This document shows positions 64,000-64,000 of a stretch of DNA of 64,000 bases, piece by piece. The position numbers and the translations under genes are program-made. The DNA is taken from the NCBI GenBank assembly GCA_030280995.1, contig JASXTE010000002.1:8635183-8699182 (forward strand), read 5' to 3'. Each line of letters opens with the position of its first letter. The stretch's first letter is position 1. The notes under the pieces were generated by a model. That model was not told where the DNA came from. It did not search any database and saw nothing but the letters and a program-made list of their open reading frames with translations. The stretch is from Hemileia vastatrix (Eukaryota; Basidiomycota; Pucciniomycetes; Pucciniales; Zaghouaniaceae).

Positions 64000-64000
64000 C

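Larger units (their letters stand above)
52279..64000 (+). mobile_element. Ty3-type LTR retrotransposon D (decayed, runs off the window)
   Basis: Begins with the PBS TGGTGCCCAACATAGG (52279-52294), the same as in element C. Order: gag, protease, spacer, RT-RNase H, integrase to 58927, then a long structured region (58928-60000), an antisense gene (60328-63035), a second motif array (63190-63660) and a second antisense exon (63703-63999). It is collinear with element C plus one extra antisense gene. All large genes are broken. The 3' LTR is beyond the window, and a composite of two elements cannot be excluded. Confidence 0.8.

Noticed and set aside
1..64000. tRNA or rRNA genes
   Set aside because: No cloverleaf-like box A/box B pair or conserved rRNA text was noticed on either strand; a dedicated scan (tRNAscan-SE, Rfam) was not possible.

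Overview
The window looks like a repeat-packed segment of a fungal nuclear genome. Introns are short (58-88 bp), the one host gene is a fungal-type GCK/Ste20 kinase, Ty3-type retrotransposons dominate, and a TET/JBP-like dioxygenase of the kind expanded in basidiomycetes is present. A rust fungus (Pucciniales) or another TE-rich basidiomycete fits best; this is an inference from protein style and architecture, not a database match.

Layout, left to right. (1) 1-1185: right end of a PIF/Harbinger-like DNA transposon (H1), with GA-rich repeats. (2) 1186-20853: chromodomain Ty3 element A, minus strand, inserted inside H1's terminal repeat (TSD GGATC at 1181-1185 and 20854-20858). Its 5' LTR is split by a second Ty3 element, C (9282-20526, minus strand). 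H1 resumes at 20854-20876. (3) 20877-29110: about 8.2 kb of almost pure A+T with T on the plus strand. (4) 29847-32476: the single clear host gene, a three-exon Ste20/GCK-type kinase on the minus strand. (5) 33300-40499: a complete 7.2-kb Harbinger-like element (H2) with 31-bp terminal inverted repeats and three genes: a SANT/Myb-like coiled-coil protein, a TET/JBP-like 2OG-Fe(II) dioxygenase and a DDE transposase. (6) 40515-50430: a duplicated piece of H2's left end plus flank, then an inverted Harbinger end (H3) into which Ty3 element B (40869-50277, plus strand, relative of A) inserted. B carries a solo LTR of the C family (45864-46982). (7) 50449-52278: a 30-bp minisatellite and the probable 5' LTR zone of the next element. 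(8) 52279-64000: Ty3 element D, plus strand, a decayed relative of C, running off the window.

The most unusual material is in the retroelements. C and D share a collinear, apparently structured region after pol. One short hairpin with a constant six-base loop and a TTAAACTG-like tail recurs more than 25 times, with stem sequence changing on both arms (AGTC/GACT, GGTC/GACC, CCTC/GAGG). It occurs in non-coding arrays and in frame inside coding sequence, where it reads as L-x-Q-E-x-K-L peptides. Three other hairpin classes are conserved between C and D, two of them with clearly compensating stem changes. All four retroelements carry an extra gene antisense to gag-pol near the 3' LTR; at least three of these proteins begin with a cysteine cluster, and in A/B the spacing is that of a Zn2Cys6 domain. 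A and B also have a 14-base primer-binding site perfectly complementary to their own LTR, the arrangement expected for Tf1/sushi-type self-priming.

Most element genes are broken by stops and frameshifts. The intact-looking ones are the kinase, the H2 SANT gene, element A gag and the element C RT-integrase frame.
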